Positions 48,794 through 58,188 are shown, numbered from the stretch's first letter. The stretch is DNA of 64,000 bases from Streptomyces sp. SUK 48 (GCF_009650765.1 NZ_CP045740.1:5990001-6054000), one strand, 5' to 3'. Made by a program: numbers and translations. Notes: generated by a model from the letters alone, not told the origin.

Positions 48794-48832
48794 TTCCGGC
48801 ACCGGGCACGGCCGGGCCGGGCACCCCTGCGA

Positions 48833-49639
48833 TCACCTTCGCCGGGCCAGGGACAGTGTGCGGTGGGCCATCGCCACCACCGCCGCGTCGATGAAGCGGC
48901 CGTCGGGGAGGGCCTGGGCGCCGGGTTCGGCGGTGGCGGCCTTGAGGATGGTCTCGGCGTGCTCCAGTTCGGCGGGGGTGGGCAGATAGGCGCGCTCGAT
49001 GACCGGGAGCTGGCGGGGATGGATCGCGGCCCGGCCGAGGAAGCCGAGGGCGCGGCCGTGCGCGCAGGAGGCGGCCAGGCCGTCGAGGTCCCGGATGTCG
49101 GGGTGCACGGTCTGCGCCGGCGGGGGCAGCCCGGCGGCGCGCGCGGCGACGATCACCCGGGAGCGCGGCCAGTCCAGCCCCGAGTCGGCGCGTACCCCGA
49201 GGTCCGCCCGCAGGTCCGCCTCCCCGAGGGAGATGCCCCGCAGCGAGGGATGCGCGCCCGCGATGGCGTAGGCGTGCTCGACGGCCGGCGCCGACTCCAG
49301 GAGCGCGTACAGCGGGAACGGCACGGCGGCGGCGACCCGGCGCACCTCCGCGGGACCGGTCACCTTCGGCAGCCGTAGCCCCGACAGTCCGCGCAGCCCC
49401 CGCAGCGCGGCCAGGTCGGCGGCCGCCCACGGGGTGTCCTGGGCGTTCACCCGCACATGCACCGGCACCGGCTGCGCCGCCGTGAGCCGCTCCGCCGTGG
49501 CGGCGCGCGCGTACTCCTTGCGCTCCGGTGCCACCGCGTCCTCCAGGTCGATCACCACCACGTCCGCGCCCGCCGCCAGCGCCTTGGTGACCACGGTGGG
49601 CCGGTCCCCGGGGACGTACAACCAGGTCAGCGGGGTCAC
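48833..49639 (-). CDS. HpcH/HpaI (CitE-like) CoA ester lyase
   Basis: 268 residues, (beta/alpha)8 barrel of the CitE/malyl-CoA lyase type: WLYVPGDRPTVVTKAL, DVVVIDLEDAVAPERK, VRVNAQDTPWAAADL, ALLESAPAVEHAYAIA and ISLGEADLRADLG (metal Glu/Asp). Cleaves a 3-hydroxyacyl-CoA such as malyl-, citramalyl- or citryl-CoA. GTG overlaps the CoA-transferase stop (GTGA). Last gene of the operon. Confidence 0.9.
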   Translation of the reverse strand: MTPLTWLYVPGDRPTVVTKALAAGADVVVIDLEDAVAPERKEYARAATAERLTAAQPVPVHVRVNAQDTPWAAADLAALRGLRGLSGLRLPKVTGPAEVRRVAAAVPFPLYALLESAPAVEHAYAIAGAHPSLRGISLGEADLRADLGVRADSGLDWPRSRVIVAARAAGLPPPAQTVHPDIRDLDGLAASCAHGRALGFLGRAAIHPRQLPVIERAYLPTPAELEHAETILKAATAEPGAQALPDGRFIDAAVVAMAHRTLSLARRR

Positions 49640-50916
49640 AGGGCGCCCTCCGCGCGCAGGGCGGCGATGTCGGCCGGGGCGAGGCCCAGCTCGGCGAGGA
49701 CCGCGTCGGTGTCCGCGCCGTGCGGCCGCCCGGCCCAGCGGATCGCGCCGGGCGTGGCGGACAGCCGGAACAGCACGTTCTGCAGGCGAAGCGAACCCAG
49801 CTCCGGGTCCGGCACCGTCGTCACCGTGTTCAGCGCCTGGTACTGGGGATCCTCGAACACGTCCCGCACGTCCTGCACCGGCGCGATCGCCGCCTCCGCC
49901 TTCTCGAACGCCGCCAGGACCTCCGTACGGGTGCGGCCGGCGATCCAGGAGCCGACCGCCGCGTCCAGCACCTCCGCGTGCGCGGCCCGCTGCGCGCCCG
50001 TAGCGAACCAGGGCTCCTCGATCAGCTCCGGCCGCCCCACCAGCCGCAGCACCCGCTCCGCCACCGACTGCGCGGAGGTGGAGACGGCGACCCAGGTGCC
50101 GTCGGCCGTGCGATACGTGTTGCGCGGGGCGTTGTTCGCGGACCGGTTGCCGGTGCGTTCCTGGACGTAGCCGAGCTGGTCGTACCAGGTGGCGTGCGGG
50201 CCGAGCACGGACAGGATCGGCTCGATGATCGCCATGTCCACGACCTGCCCGATGCCGGTGCGCTCCCGCGCGGCCAGCGCCGTGAGCACGGCGTACGCGG
50301 TGGTGAGGCCCGCGACCGAGTCGGCGAGTCCGAAGGGCGGCAGCACCGGCGGCGCGTCCGGCTCCCCGGTGAGCGCCGCGAAGCCGCTCATCGCCTCCGC
50401 GAGGGTGCCGAACCCGGGCCGGTGCGCATACGGTCCGAACTGCCCGAACGCGGTGACCCGGGCGAGTACCAGGCGCGGGTTGGCCGCGGACAGCTCCGCC
50501 CAGCCCAGGTCCCATTTCTCCAGCGTCCCGGGGCGGAAGTTCTCGATCACGACGTCGGCGGTGGCGGCGAGCCGCAGCAGGGTCGCCCGCCCGCCCGGCC
50601 GGGACAGGTCCAGGGTGATCGCCCGCTTGTTGCGGCCGAGCACCTTCCACCACAGGCCGACCCCGTCCTTCGCCGGACCGTGCCCCCGGGACGGATCGGG
50701 GCGCCCCGGATGCTCGACCTTGATCACCTCGGCGCCGAAGTCGCCGAGCAGCGTCGCGGCCATCGGCCCGGCGAAGAGCGTCGCCAGGTCCAGCACCCGC
50801 AGCCCGTCCAGCGCCGCGGCGCGCGCCGTCGTACCCCCGCGCGCCTCTCCTCCCTTACCTCCGCGCGCCCCTTCTCCGGTATCCCCGCTCGCCCCTGCTC
50901 CCGTGGCCCCGTTCAT
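49636..50916 (-). CDS. CaiB/BaiF family (class III) CoA transferase
   Basis: 426 residues. After a Gly/Ala-rich start (~35 residues), LDGLRVLDLATLFAGPMAA, LGDFGAEVIKVEHPGRPDP and LWWKVLGRNKRAITLDL match class III CoA transferases; the catalytic Asp is expected in QVVDMAIIEP. Together with the lyase it suggests activation and cleavage of a hydroxy-dicarboxylic acid (citramalate-type), by inference. Coupled on both sides by 4-bp overlaps. Confidence 0.9.
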   Translation of the reverse strand: MNGATGAGASGDTGEGARGGKGGEARGGTTARAAALDGLRVLDLATLFAGPMAATLLGDFGAEVIKVEHPGRPDPSRGHGPAKDGVGLWWKVLGRNKRAITLDLSRPGGRATLLRLAATADVVIENFRPGTLEKWDLGWAELSAANPRLVLARVTAFGQFGPYAHRPGFGTLAEAMSGFAALTGEPDAPPVLPPFGLADSVAGLTTAYAVLTALAARERTGIGQVVDMAIIEPILSVLGPHATWYDQLGYVQERTGNRSANNAPRNTYRTADGTWVAVSTSAQSVAERVLRLVGRPELIEEPWFATGAQRAAHAEVLDAAVGSWIAGRTRTEVLAAFEKAEAAIAPVQDVRDVFEDPQYQALNTVTTVPDPELGSLRLQNVLFRLSATPGAIRWAGRPHGADTDAVLAELGLAPADIAALRAEGAL

Positions 50917-51806
50917 GCGGTGAACCGGGCGTCGATCTCCGGGCGGTACGGCATCGACGCCGACGCCCCGGCCCGCTCGACCGAGAGGGACGCCGCGGCG
51001 GCGGCCCAGGACAGGGCCTCCCGTACGGGTTTCTCCTCGGCGAGGGCCACCGCGAGCGCCCCGGTGAAGGTGTCGCCCGCGCCCGTGCTGTCCACCGCCT
51101 CGGCCCGGGGCGCGGGCACCACCAGCGGCTCGGCGTCCCGGGAGACGTACAGGCAGCCCGTCGCGCCCAGGGTGACCACCGCGCGCGGCACCAGTTCGAG
51201 GAGCGCGGTGGCGGCCTCGCGCGGGTCGGTGCGGCCGGTGAGGGTGATCGCCTCGTACTGGTTGGGCACCAACAGGTCGGTGGCGGCGAGGAGTTCGTCC
51301 GGCAGCGGCTGGACGGGGGAAGGCGTGAGGATCGTCCGAACCCCGTGCCGCCGCGCCGCGGCGGCGCCCGCGACCACCGCGGCCAGCGGGATCTCCAGCT
51401 GGAGCAGCAGGGTGTCGGCGGAGGCGATCAGCCCCTCGTCGCCGGGCGAGAGATGGTCGACGGTGCCGTTGGCGCCCGGGATGACCACGATGGAGTTGCC
51501 GCCCTCGTCGTCCACCACGATGTGCGCGGTGCCGGAGGGGCCTTCGACCGTGCGCAGGAAGTCGGTGTCCACGCCGGAGTGTTCGAGGGTCTCCCGCAGC
51601 CGGGACCCGGCCGCGTCGTTGCCCACCGCGCCGACCATCGAGACGGTGGCGCCGGCCCGCGCGGCGGCGATCGCCTGGTTGGCGCCCTTGCCGCCGGGGA
51701 TCGTACGGAACTCCCGGCCGGTCACCGTCTCGCCGCGCTGCGGGGCCTTGGCGACGAAGGTGACGAGGTCCATGTTCGTGCTGCCGAGCACGGCGATATG
51801 GGTCAT
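50913..51806 (-). CDS. ribokinase-like PfkB family sugar kinase
   Basis: 297 residues; PfkB fold with GSTNMDLVTFVAKAPQRGET, REFRTIPGGKGANQA and the anion hole/catalytic motif DSTGAGDTFTGALAVAL with catalytic Asp. Closest to ribokinase by the start motif, so D-ribose phosphorylation is likely but another pentose or nucleoside is possible. Encoded between the ADP-ribosylglycohydrolases and the CoA genes, with ATGA overlaps at both ends. Ribose made from ADP-ribose could be its substrate (inference). Confidence 0.9.
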   Translation of the reverse strand: MTHIAVLGSTNMDLVTFVAKAPQRGETVTGREFRTIPGGKGANQAIAAARAGATVSMVGAVGNDAAGSRLRETLEHSGVDTDFLRTVEGPSGTAHIVVDDEGGNSIVVIPGANGTVDHLSPGDEGLIASADTLLLQLEIPLAAVVAGAAAARRHGVRTILTPSPVQPLPDELLAATDLLVPNQYEAITLTGRTDPREAATALLELVPRAVVTLGATGCLYVSRDAEPLVVPAPRAEAVDSTGAGDTFTGALAVALAEEKPVREALSWAAAAASLSVERAGASASMPYRPEIDARFTA

Positions 51807-53164
51807 GGGCGGTTCGCCTCCAGGTGGGTGAGGTGGGCGAGGGTGTCGAAGCCGGTGCCGTCGAAGTCGGCGACGGTGGTGGCGAGCCGGTTCTTCAGCG
51901 GGGCCCGCCAGTGCTCGGGGAGCGCGGCGGGGGAGCCCGCGAGGAGCCCGGCGACGCTGCCCGCGCTCGCGCCGACCGAGTCGGTGTCCAGACCGCCCGC
52001 GACGGCCCGCCGGATCGAGCCGGTGAAGTCGCCGTCCGCGTGGGTGAGCGCGGCGGCCAGCAGGGCGGTGTTGGGCAGGGCGTGCACCCAGTGGTGGGTG
52101 GCGGAGTAGCGGGCGTGGAGTCGGTCCACCACGGTGTCGAAGTCCTCGTGTCCGGCGGCCAGTCGAACGGCGTGGTCGACGGCCTCGGCCAGCCGGGAGC
52201 GGTGCGGGACGACCGAACGGCCCGCGCGCAGGCAGGCGTGCACATCGTGGTCGCCGGTGGCGGCCGCGGCGAGCGTGGCGGCGGTGAACATGGCCGCGTA
52301 GACGCCGTTGGCCGTGTGGGTCAACGCCGCGTCGCGGTGGGCCTGTTCGGCCGCCGCGGCCGGGTCGCCCGGGTTGGTCCAGCCGTGCACGTCGGCGCGG
52401 ATCAGGGCGCCGATCCACTCCCGGAAGGGGTTGCGGTGGCGGGCGGTGTGCGGGGGCTCCACACCGCTGAGGAGATTGCGGTAGGCGAGGCGCTCGGCGG
52501 TGAACGTGCGTCCCGGCGGCAGCTCTTCGAGCCACAGCCGGGCGACGTCCGCGGTGCTGAAGCCCTTGCCGTGCCGCTGGAGCAGCAGCAGGTTGAGCAG
52601 CGGGTAGTCGAGGTCGTCGTCCTCGGGCATGCCGTCGATGTTCTCGGCGAGCGAGGTGGCGGCCGAGCGGCGGTTCCACGGATGCGTGTCGAGCAGTTCG
52701 GCGGGCACGCCCCGGGCGGTGAAGTAGCCGTTCAGCGGCCAGTTGCCGCTCGCCCGGGCGAGGGCGCGCACGGCGTCCAGGGGCAGTTTCTCGACCGGCT
52801 TGCCCAGCAGACAGCCGGCGGCCCGGCCCAGCCAGGACGCCTCGAAGGCGAGCGGCCCCGGCGTCCCGGCGAGCCGCGCGGTGGGCCAGTCGGGGCAGGC
52901 GGCCCGGATCGCGGACAGCTCGGTCGGCTCGTCCTCGGCCAGCCGGCTGGGCAGATCGGCCAGTTCGTCCAAGAGGTCCTCGGCGAGCAGCCGCAGATAG
53001 CGGGAGACGCGGTGCGGGGAGGCGCCCGCGCGGTCCGGGGCGTCCGGGCCGCCCGCCGCGCGCCAGCGCTCCTCGATCCGGGACGGCTCGCGGCCGTCGA
53101 GGCGGGCCTGGCGCAGCTCGTGCCCGAGCAGATCCTCGGGCTGGACCCAGGTCAGCCGAAGCAC
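51803..53164 (-). CDS. ADP-ribosylglycohydrolase family protein, divergent (copy 1)
   Basis: 453 residues. The ARH fold is recognisable but altered: LGRAAGCLLGKPVEKLP lacks the Asp of the usual GDAxGxPxE, the first metal motif reads MPEDDDLDYPLLNLLLLQ, and the second is AGGLDTDSVGASAGSVAG. An N-terminal ~95 residues precede the ARH domain. Might bind or cleave an ADP-ribosyl or related nucleoside bond. GTG overlaps the upstream copy by 13 bp. Confidence 0.85.
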   Translation of the reverse strand: MLRLTWVQPEDLLGHELRQARLDGREPSRIEERWRAAGGPDAPDRAGASPHRVSRYLRLLAEDLLDELADLPSRLAEDEPTELSAIRAACPDWPTARLAGTPGPLAFEASWLGRAAGCLLGKPVEKLPLDAVRALARASGNWPLNGYFTARGVPAELLDTHPWNRRSAATSLAENIDGMPEDDDLDYPLLNLLLLQRHGKGFSTADVARLWLEELPPGRTFTAERLAYRNLLSGVEPPHTARHRNPFREWIGALIRADVHGWTNPGDPAAAAEQAHRDAALTHTANGVYAAMFTAATLAAAATGDHDVHACLRAGRSVVPHRSRLAEAVDHAVRLAAGHEDFDTVVDRLHARYSATHHWVHALPNTALLAAALTHADGDFTGSIRRAVAGGLDTDSVGASAGSVAGLLAGSPAALPEHWRAPLKNRLATTVADFDGTGFDTLAHLTHLEANRP

Positions 53165-54456
53165 GGCGCGCCCTCCTGGTCGGAGGGGGCCGTGTCGCCC
53201 GGGGCCGGGGTGCTCCCCGGTTCGAAGGGGGCCGTGTTGCCCGGGGCCGGGGTGCCTCCCTGGTCGGAGGGGGTCGCGTCGCCCGGGTCCGGGGCGCCTC
53301 CCAGGGCCGCGAAGGCCCGCTCATGGGCGCGGCGCCGGGCGCGGTCGAGGGCGAACACCTCGCGCGCGACCTGGGCGAGCGTCCGGGCCGGCTGCCACAG
53401 GTCCAGGCGGCTCGCCTCCGCGACCGTCTTCGCCCACTCCTCGGGCACCGGCGAGCCGAGCGCGCCCGCGAGGGCACCGGCCATGGTGGCGATCGAGTCG
53501 CAGTCGCGCCCGTAGTTGACCGAACCGAGCACCGCGTGCCGGTAGTCGCCGCCGGAGACCACCAGCATGCCGAGCGCGACGGGGAGTTCCTCGATGGAGT
53601 GCAGCCGCGAGGGGCGGCGGGCGCCGAGCGAGGGGGCGCGATAGTCGGGGCCGACGGTGTCGTACGGCTCGACCGCCGCGCGCAGCGGACCGAGCGCCGA
53701 GGCGAAGTCGGTGTGCCGGCAGGCCACTTCGCAGACCTTCTCGATCGCCTGGCGGGTGCCGTCCTTGGCCAGCGCCAGGCAGGCGGTCACCACCGAGTCC
53801 GCCGTCGCGTCCGGCGCGGTGGCGGCGGCGACGGCCGCGGCGAAGACACCGGCCGCCTCCCGGCCGTACGACGACTGGTGGGCACCGGCGACGTCCAGCG
53901 CCTCGGCGTAGGCGGCGCGCGGGTCGGCCGCGTTGACCAGGCCGACGGGGGCCATGTACATCGCCGCACCGCAGTTGACGATGTTCCCCACGCCCGCCTC
54001 CCGGGGGTCCGCGTGACCGTAGGCGAGCCGGGCCACCAGCCACTTCTCGGCGAGGAAGAGGCGGTGCAGCGGCAGCGCCTCCGCCTCCAGCTCGGGGATC
54101 CAGCGGGGGTTGGTCATCAGGTCGGGCACCAGGTGCTCGGCGAGCGCGTAGGCGTCGAGGTGGTCGCGGACGCGGTCGTAGACCCGGACCAGGGCGTGCG
54201 TCATCAAGGTGTCGTCGGTGACGTGGCCGTCGCCCTTGTGGTACGGCGCCAGCGGGCGGGCGGTGCGCCAGGCGTCGCCGTGCCAGGGGCCGACGACGCC
54301 GTGCACCAGACCGCCGTGGCGCTCGGTGATCTGGTCGGGGGAGTAACCCTCGACCGGTCCGCCGAGGGCGTCGCCGACGGCGGCGCCGACGAGGGCGCCG
54401 GTGATCCGTTCGTCCAGATCGGACTGTCCGGTGCCTTTGGGTTGCTTGGGCGTCAT
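53152..54456 (-). CDS. ADP-ribosylglycohydrolase family protein, canonical (copy 2)
   Basis: 434 residues. All metal motifs are present: GAAVGDALGGPVEGYSPDQI, VTDDTLMTHALVRVY and VNYGRDCDSIATMAGALAG, so two Mg/Mn ions should bind and hydrolysis of an ADP-ribosyl linkage is plausible. The last ~50 residues are a Pro/Ala/Asp repeat tail. GGAGG precedes the ATG by 10 nt. It overlaps copy 1 by 13 bp. Confidence 0.9.
   Translation of the reverse strand: MTPKQPKGTGQSDLDERITGALVGAAVGDALGGPVEGYSPDQITERHGGLVHGVVGPWHGDAWRTARPLAPYHKGDGHVTDDTLMTHALVRVYDRVRDHLDAYALAEHLVPDLMTNPRWIPELEAEALPLHRLFLAEKWLVARLAYGHADPREAGVGNIVNCGAAMYMAPVGLVNAADPRAAYAEALDVAGAHQSSYGREAAGVFAAAVAAATAPDATADSVVTACLALAKDGTRQAIEKVCEVACRHTDFASALGPLRAAVEPYDTVGPDYRAPSLGARRPSRLHSIEELPVALGMLVVSGGDYRHAVLGSVNYGRDCDSIATMAGALAGALGSPVPEEWAKTVAEASRLDLWQPARTLAQVAREVFALDRARRRAHERAFAALGGAPDPGDATPSDQGGTPAPGNTAPFEPGSTPAPGDTAPSDQEGAPCFG
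53174..53300 (-). repeat. 42-nt tandem repeat in copy 2 tail
   Basis: Three imperfect 42-nt units encode 14-residue blocks of type TAPSDQGGTPAPGD. The array is at the C-terminal end of the canonical glycohydrolase and probably varies in number. Confidence 0.75.
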
Positions 54457-54463
54457 GCCCGAA

Positions 54464-55579
54464 TCATCCTCCCGGGCGGGCCGGTTGCGCGGCTTCCAGG
54501 AGTCCGGCGAGTTCCACCAGGTCGGTGCCGGTGAGCCGGGGCAGCGCGCAGCCGGGCAGCACCCGGCAGGCGTCCCGCCAGGGCTCCGGGATCGCGGCGG
54601 CGCCGCCGAGCGCGCCGGTGAGGGCGCCCGCGAGGGCGGGGGCGGAGTCGGCGACCCGGGACAGGCAGGCGGCGGCGGGTACGGCTTCGGCGATCCGGCC
54701 GTCGGTCGCGGTGGCCAGCGCGAGCGCGACGGGGACGGTCTCGGCGGCGGCGACGCCGTAGCTGTAGACGTGGTCCACGATCTGGTGTTCGAGGAGTGGT
54801 ACGAGGGCGAAGGCGGACGCGCCGTCCGCGGCGAGGGCGAGCGCGTGCCGGGCGTTGCGGCCGATCTCCGTGTCGGGCGGGAGTTCGGCGAGGGCGGCGG
54901 TGACGCAGGCGGCGGTGTCCGCGCCGGTGAGGGCGAGCGAGACGGCCGCCGCCATGGCCCGGGCGCCGTGCACGCCGTCGCCGTCCTGGGTGTAGCGGGC
55001 GTCGAACTCGGCGAGGTCGGCGGCGCGTTCGGGGTCGCCGGGGTGGGCCACGGCGAGGGCGCAGGCGCGTACGCAGGCGGCGTCGTCGAAGTAGTGCGGG
55101 TTGTCGTGGCCGCTGGCGGGCGGGCGCAGGCCGGTGGCCAGGTTGCCGAGGCCCGCGCGGACGGAGATGCGGGCGCGCAGCGGCAGTACGGCGGACTCGA
55201 TCTCCGGCGCGCGGTCCGCGGCGGCGGCGACCTCGCAGGCGACGGCGGACCAGGTGAGGTCGATGGCGGCCCGCATACGACGGTCACGGCTGAGGTCGCC
55301 GAAGGCGTCGTCGGCACCGGCCCGCAGGACCGCCTCCGCGGCGAAGGCCGCCCATTCGGCGTCGTCGGAGGGGCCGAGGCGGAGGGGCTCGGGGGGTTGG
55401 TTGAGGGCGATCGGCACCGGGAGGGTGGTGGTCGCGTTCTGCTCCGCGAAGGTGTCCAGCTCACGGGTGAGGCGGCGGGTCCACTCGGGCATGCGGGCGG
55501 CGCGGTGCCGGGCGGCGGGCCAGCCGGCGGCGTCCCCGGCGGCGAGCCCCAGCAGCATCCCTTCGACGCGCCCGGCCAT
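54464..55579 (-). CDS. ADP-ribosylglycohydrolase family protein, degenerate (copy 3)
   Basis: 371 residues from ATG 55579, which has GAGGGGG upstream. ARH fold is kept (GMLLGLAAGDAAGWPAARHR) but the metal motif is SDDAEWAAFAAEAV instead of TDDT, and the last motif is SRVADSAPALAGAL without the double Asp. May have lost or changed activity. The frame is open upstream to a GTG at 56389 through a Pro/Thr/Ala-rich stretch, so a much longer form is conceivable. Confidence 0.82.
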   Translation of the reverse strand: MAGRVEGMLLGLAAGDAAGWPAARHRAARMPEWTRRLTRELDTFAEQNATTTLPVPIALNQPPEPLRLGPSDDAEWAAFAAEAVLRAGADDAFGDLSRDRRMRAAIDLTWSAVACEVAAAADRAPEIESAVLPLRARISVRAGLGNLATGLRPPASGHDNPHYFDDAACVRACALAVAHPGDPERAADLAEFDARYTQDGDGVHGARAMAAAVSLALTGADTAACVTAALAELPPDTEIGRNARHALALAADGASAFALVPLLEHQIVDHVYSYGVAAAETVPVALALATATDGRIAEAVPAAACLSRVADSAPALAGALTGALGGAAAIPEPWRDACRVLPGCALPRLTGTDLVELAGLLEAAQPARPGG

Positions 55580-56385
55580 CACGGCGCCCCCTCTTCGCCG
55601 ACCCCCGCATCGACGCCGGCCACGTCCGTGCCGCCGCCCCCGGCATCGACGCCGACCACACCCACGTCGCCGCCCCGGCGACGCCCGCCCCGTCCAAGGG
55701 GCCCCGCCCCCGGACCCCGGGCCCCTCGCCCACCCACCATCCGAATCCGTCGGCTGGGAGGCCGGAGCGAGGGGCGGGGGTGGAGTGATCGGGCGGCGGG
55801 TTGTGGAGAGGGGTGGGGGTGGCTCGGAGGGCGGGGAAGCGGTGGGTGGGGGCGGGGACGGTTCGGAGGGCGGGGAGGTGGCAGGTGGGGGCGGCGGCGG
55901 TTCGGAGGGCCGGGGAGTGGCGGGTGGGGGTGGTTCGGCGGTCCGGGCCGTCGTGGGAGGAGGTGGGGATGGGTCGCGGGGCTGGATGGCGGCGGGTGGG
56001 GGCGGAGCGGTCGGCCGGGCGGCGGTTGCGGGCTGGGGCGGATCGGTCGGCTGGAGGGTGGGGACGAGCAGGGGAGTGGTGGCCGGCCGGCGGGACGTGG
56101 GGGCGGGCTGAGGCGCGGCGGTCGGCTGGGGGGTGGGGGTGAGTGTTGGCTGGAGGGGCGCGAGGGCGGATCGGGGTGGGGTGGTCGGTTGCAGGGACGT
56201 GAGGGCGGCCCTGAGGGCGGCGGCCGGCCGCAGGTCCGGTGGTGTGGGCTGGGGCGGAGCGACCGGAGCGACCGGAGCGACCGGAGCGACCGGAGCGACC
56301 GGAGTGGTCAGAGTGGTCGGAACGACCAGAGCGACGGGAGCAGCCGGAGTGGGCAAGCACGGCTCGCGGAGCCGCGTCGGCAAGA
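55580..56385. other. 806-bp low-complexity region between glycohydrolase genes
   Basis: Plus strand is strongly G-rich with runs such as GGGTGGGGGCGGGG; minus strand reads Pro/Thr/Ala in the frame of copy 3. GACCGGAGC is tandemly repeated five times at 56261-56305. Just before copy 3 another frame reads DAGVGEEGAP and its TGA overlaps the ATG (TGATG), as if a coding tail ended there. I cannot decide which part is translated. Confidence 0.6.
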
Positions 56386-57929
56386 TCACGCCGGGGACTC
56401 GCTCGCGGGCCGCCTCGCCCGCTTCCCCCGCCGTCCGCTCTCTGCCCCCTTCTCCTCCCCGCCCGCCGACCCCCTCGGCTTCCCCCTGCCCCCGACCTCC
56501 TCGGCTCCCCCTTGCCCGCTCGCCTCCTGGGTCCTCGCCTCTTCCTCGGCTTCCTCGGCTCCTCCCTGCCCACCGGCCTCCTGGCTCCGTACTTGATCGC
56601 TGGCTTCCTCGGCCTCTCCCTGTCCATCAACTCCCTGGGCCCCTGCCTGCCCGCTCGCCTCCTGGTCCCTCGCCTCTTCCTCGGCTCCCCCCTGTCCACC
56701 GGCCTCCTGGTCCCTCGCCTGTTCACCGGCTTTCTCGACTTCCCCCAGCCCGCTCGCCTCCTGGACCCTCGTCTGCCCACCGGTCTCCTCGACTCCCCCC
56801 TGCCCACCGCCCCCTGGACCCTGACCTGCCCGCTCGCCTCCAGGTCCCCGACCTGCACGCTCGCCTCCTCAGCTCTCGCCCGCTCGCCGGCCCCCTCGGT
56901 CCCCTGTCGGCCACTCGCCTCGCCCGCCGGACCCGCGCTCGCCTTCCGCACCAGGAGATCCGCCACCTCCAGCACATGCCGGCCCCCCATCGACGGCAGG
57001 CACCGCCCCCGTGCCGGGCCGATCGCGGCGGCCCAGGCGGGCGGGATGGCCGGCAGGCCCTGCGTCGCGCCCGACAGCGCGCCCGCCACCGCCGCCGTCG
57101 TATCCGCGTCGCGGCCCATGTTCACGGCGGTCAGGACCGCCTCGCGGAAGTCGCCGTCGGCGGTGGCGTAGGCGCCGAAGGCCAGGGCGACCGCCTCCGG
57201 GGCGAGGTCGGTCCAGGGGTAGCCGCCGATGACGACCGCGGAGCGGACCGCGCGTTCGCCGCGGTGGGCGACGGCCACCGCGCGGCGCAGCGACCGGGCC
57301 GTCCAGGAGTCGTCCGGGATCACCGCGAGAGCCGCGGCGATCACCACCGGGACCGGCGCGCCCGCCATCGCCGCCGCCACCCCCGCCGCGACGGCCTGGC
57401 CGCCGTAGATGCCCTCGCCCTCGTGGCTGACGGAACCGTCGATCGCCACCAGCCGGGCCGCCTCCCCGGGGCGGCCCGCCGCGAACACCCCGAAGGGAGC
57501 CGCGCGCATCGCGAGCCCGTCGCTCCAGGCGTGCCGGTGCTGCGCGGAGATCGGTGCCGCGAGGCCCCGGCGCAGATTCTCCAGCGTGCCCCGCTCGCTG
57601 AAGCCCGCGCCGCGGAACGCCGCCCGCTCGGCGATCCACTCGTGCCAGGCCGCCTCCGCGTGCGCCGGGGTGAGCGCGGAGCCGTGCCGGGCGAGCAGCA
57701 GCCCCGAGAAGAGCGCGTACTCGGTGTCGTCCGTGCCCTGCGGCCGATCCGCGACGTACCCGGTGATACGGCCCCAGCGGGCCCGGATCTCGGAGGGCTT
57801 CAGGTTCTCCGCGGGGGCGCCGAGCGCGTCGCCGACGGCCAGGCCGAGCAGCGCGCCCCGGGCCCGGGACCGGGGACCGACGAGCTCCCCGGGCGCCGGG
57901 AGCGGGGGAGTGCAGGCGGTCGATGCCAT
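56386..57929 (-). CDS. ADP-ribosylglycohydrolase family protein, canonical (copy 4), tail probably frameshifted
   Basis: The ARH domain covers ~330 residues from ATG 57929 (AGGAGG 6 nt upstream): GLAVGDALGAPAENLKPSEI, QGTDDTEYALFSGLLLARHG and VNMGRDADTTAAVAGALSG are complete metal motifs. A Glu/Gln/Gly-rich repeat tail follows. Near 56810-56814 (five C) one base seems missing: adding it continues the repeat as TRVQEASG, ARDQEAGGQGGAEEE to a TGA at 56386-56388. As written the ARH frame instead runs on to 55461 as Arg/Gly-rich sequence. First gene of the operon. Confidence 0.8.
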
Positions 57930-58169
57930 GGGCGGCCTCCTTCGGCGGGGCCCACCTGGGCCCGCGGACCCTTTGCGGATGTGTCCCACGGCGAGCCGCC
58001 GTACGAGCCTGGGGCGGGGGCCTGTCACCCGCTCGGCAACCTGAGCGGTAAGGAGCGCGGATGAGCGCAAAAACCGTAAAACCCCAGGTTAGCCCAGCCT
58101 TTCCTTGCTGGCGGAGTGATCGGGAACGGCGTAGATTCTGGAGTGTCGAAAAGTAGAACTCGTCCAAAG

Positions 58170-58188
58170 TTAGCTTTGGCTAAGCTAA
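58170..58188 (+). promoter_or_regulatory. iron box (DtxR/IdeR/DmdR type)
   Basis: TTAGCTTTGGCTAAGCTAA matches 16 of 19 positions of the consensus TTAGGTTAGGCTAACCTAA and ends 16 bp before the VIT gene ATG. A weaker site (about 12/19) may lie at 58084-58102. Confidence 0.75.
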
